Positions 6,434-7,695 of a stretch of DNA of 7,695 nucleotides are shown here, piece after piece. Made by a program: the position numbers and the translations under genes. Source of the DNA: an uncultured Lachnospiraceae bacterium (GTDB lineage: Bacteria > Bacillota_A > Clostridia > Lachnospirales > Lachnospiraceae); NCBI GenBank assembly GCA_902773195.1, contig CACYDL010000006.1:1-7695 (forward strand), read 5' to 3'. Each line of letters starts with the position of its first letter. Position 1 is the stretch's first letter. Below the pieces are notes generated by a model. The model saw nothing but the letters and a program-made list of their open reading frames with translations, ran no database searches and had not been told where the DNA came from.

Positions 6434-6449
6434 ATGAAACGGGTTCCAT
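6434..6449. promoter_or_regulatory. Candidate LacI-family operator over the transcription start
   Basis: ATGAAACGGGTTCCAT is an imperfect palindrome of 16 bp (12 of 16 positions symmetric) immediately after the -10 hexamer. It resembles LacI/GalR-type operators and deviates from the cre consensus TGWAANCGNTNWCA at two defined positions. Its position would block transcription, so autoregulation by the adjacent LacI protein or control by CcpA are both plausible. Confidence 0.5.
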
Positions 6450-6471
6450 AAAGCGGGGCGGGGAGTGCCCG

Positions 6472-6641
6472 GGACGAAAAGCAGCGCAAAACAACGAACA
6501 GCGCGAGGCAAAAAGCAGGGCGAAACAACAAGCAGCGCGAAGCGGAAAGCAGCGCGAAGCAACGAGCAGCGCGGGGCAAAAAGCAGGGCGAAACAACGAG
6601 CGGCGCGGGACGAATACCACCGTGAAACAACGAGCAGCGCG
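6472..6641 (+). repeat. Ten tandem 17-nt repeats in the LacI-gene leader
   Basis: Ten contiguous units of exactly 17 nt run from 6472, with consensus about RRRCAANRAGCAGCGCG. The 9-nt core AGCAGCGCG is exact in units 4, 5, 6 and 10 and differs by one base in most others; unit 9 (6608-6624) is the most diverged. A partial eleventh unit may follow at 6642. Units 3 and 7, 4 and 8, and 2, 6 and 10 resemble each other most, so there is a weaker 68-nt (four-unit) super-period. From 6467 to 6614 the plus strand has no T. Because 17 is not a multiple of three, and T-free DNA cannot contain stop codons, the open frames here are a by-product and not evidence of a protein. Confidence 0.9.
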
Positions 6642-6673
6642 GGCGGAAGCGCCGCGCATCAGGGAGGACGGCC

Positions 6674-7654
6674 ATGGCCAGCATCAGGGATGTGGCGAAA
6701 AGAGCAAACGTCGGACCGGCGACGGTCTCGAGGGTGCTGAACAATTCCGGATACGTCTCGGAGGAGACCAGGAAGCGGATCGAGAAGGCGATCGAGGAGC
6801 TCAGCTACGCGCCGAACGAACTGGCCCGGAACCTTTTTAAGAAGCAGGCGGGCATCATCGCGCTGATCGTGCCGGATATCCGGCACCCGTTCTTCAGCGA
6901 GTTCGTCGGCTACGCCGAGGAGGAGCTGTTCCGGGCGGGCTACAAGGCCATGATCTGCAACGCCGCCCACAAGGACAACGTGGAGCAGGAATACCTGGAG
7001 ATGCTGGAGCGCCATATCGTCGACGGCATTATCACGGACATCCACACCCTGGACGTGGAGGTGTACAAGCAGCTGGACAAGCCCATCGTCGCCCTGGACC
7101 GCTATCTGGGCAAGAACATCCCGGTGGTTTCCGCGGACCACACGGAGGGCGGACGGCTCGCCGCCGAGCATCTGGCGGAGAACGGGTGCCGGAGGGTGCT
7201 GCACATCAGGACCCAGGAGATGTTCAAGGCGCCCTTCCAGGACCGCCACAGGGAATTCAGCCGCGTCATGAAGGAGAACGGGATCGAGGAGATTCCCTTC
7301 GAACTGGAGTCGAACCAGTTTTCCTTCAGATATTACAGGGAAGCGGTCCGCGGCATCTTTGACAGGGGCGTCGAGTTCGACGGCGTTTTCGGGGGCGATC
7401 TGCCCGTCATCGAGTGCATGAACGAGTGCAGGAGGCGGAACATCCGCATTCCGGAGGACGTCAGGCTGGTCGCCTACGACGGAACCCACGTGACGGACCT
7501 GACCGAGCCCAGGCTGACGGCGGTGGCGCAGCCGACCCGGGACCTCGCCCGCGAGACCGTGCGGGTGCTGCTGAACCGGGACGGGAGCGATGCGGCCGGG
7601 GAGCGCCACATCAAGCTTCCCGTCACGCTGAAAAAGGGCGGAACCACGCTGTAG
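6674..7654 (+). CDS. LacI-family transcriptional regulator
   Basis: This 326-aa full-length LacI/GalR regulator begins with a helix-turn-helix, SIRDVAKRANVGPATVSRVLNN (about 3-24). A hinge-helix region, PNELARNLF (about 47-56), follows. A periplasmic-binding-protein-like effector domain covers about 58-326, with IIALIVPDIRHPFF, VDGIITDI, PIVALDRY, IPEDVRLVAYDGT and the LTAVAQPTRDLARE ending. The YDGT segment reminds me of ScrR-type sucrose or fructan regulators of Firmicutes; this is a weak hint, not an assignment. The ATG at 6674 follows AGGGAGG by 6 nt. It is divergent from NUDIX-Maf and lacks partner genes in the window, so its targets probably lie past the right edge. Autoregulation through the site at 6434-6449 is plausible. 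Confidence 0.95.
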   Translation: MASIRDVAKRANVGPATVSRVLNNSGYVSEETRKRIEKAIEELSYAPNELARNLFKKQAGIIALIVPDIRHPFFSEFVGYAEEELFRAGYKAMICNAAHKDNVEQEYLEMLERHIVDGIITDIHTLDVEVYKQLDKPIVALDRYLGKNIPVVSADHTEGGRLAAEHLAENGCRRVLHIRTQEMFKAPFQDRHREFSRVMKENGIEEIPFELESNQFSFRYYREAVRGIFDRGVEFDGVFGGDLPVIECMNECRRRNIRIPEDVRLVAYDGTHVTDLTEPRLTAVAQPTRDLARETVRVLLNRDGSDAAGERHIKLPVTLKKGGTTL

Positions 7655-7695
7655 GAAAGAAGCGGGCCGGCCGCGCCGCCCCTTCCATTGGCCCC

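Noticed and set aside
6472..6641. Iteron array of a plasmid replication origin, or a CRISPR array
   Set aside because: The unit length suits iterons, but there is no replication gene, no AT-rich region and no DnaA box nearby. CRISPR is excluded because there are no spacers between units.
6465..6740. A 91-codon plus-strand frame from GTG 6465, giving a basic 17-residue repeated peptide upstream of and overlapping the LacI gene
   Set aside because: The sequence has no T for most of its length, so no stop codon can occur in any plus frame. The 17-nt unit rotates through all three frames, and there is no convincing ribosome binding site at the GTG.
6040..6840. A long plus-strand frame across the NUDIX-Maf/LacI gap
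   Set aside because: It begins inside the minus-strand NUDIX-Maf gene and runs through hairpin repeats and the T-free array into another frame of the LacI gene. Its sequence is low-complexity with no recognisable domain.
7665..7672. GGCCGGCC octamers near both ends of the window (33-40, 65-72, 7665-7672) as possible element boundaries
   Set aside because: The octamer is expected about once per window at this GC content. The two left copies are simply the arms of one hairpin, and the flanking bases on the right do not match.

Overview
The window is compact, GC-rich bacterial DNA. Nearly every gene has a strong AGGAGG-type ribosome binding site. A NUDIX-Maf fusion protein, a SorC-family regulator and a LacI-family regulator of Firmicutes type point to Bacillota, most likely a high-GC Clostridia/Lachnospiraceae-like gut or rumen organism. 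That placement is inferred from protein style only. No rRNA, tRNA, mobile element or CRISPR array was seen.

Positions 1-4978 look like a carbohydrate or polyol utilisation locus. An RpiB/LacA/LacB-type sugar-phosphate isomerase (93-533, minus) is divergent from a SorC-family regulator (688-1644). The regulator is followed by an FGGY carbohydrate kinase (1733-3277), a D-2-hydroxyacid dehydrogenase (3285-4322) and a HAD-IA phosphatase (4331-4978). The last three genes are separated by only 7-8 nt and are surely co-transcribed. The set would phosphorylate a sugar or polyol, isomerise a phosphorylated ketose or aldose, carry out a 2-keto/2-hydroxyacid redox step and dephosphorylate an intermediate. 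The substrate cannot be read from the sequence. No transporter or polyol dehydrogenase is present in the window.

Convergent to this operon is a 341-aa protein (5025-6050, minus) that joins an N-terminal NUDIX hydrolase to a C-terminal Maf nucleotide pyrophosphatase. This is a housekeeping nucleotide-pool sanitising enzyme, not part of the sugar pathway.

The 623-nt gap 6051-6673 is the most unusual part. It separates the NUDIX-Maf gene from a divergent LacI-family regulator (6674-7654) and appears to hold two promoters, one for each gene. The minus-strand leader contains three tandem 55-60-nt units, each ending in a hairpin with compensatory base changes between copies. The plus-strand leader of the LacI gene carries a candidate LacI-type operator at the start of transcription. 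It then has ten head-to-tail copies of a 17-nt repeat within a stretch of 148 bases with no T at all. The LacI regulator probably controls a sugar operon beyond the right edge.
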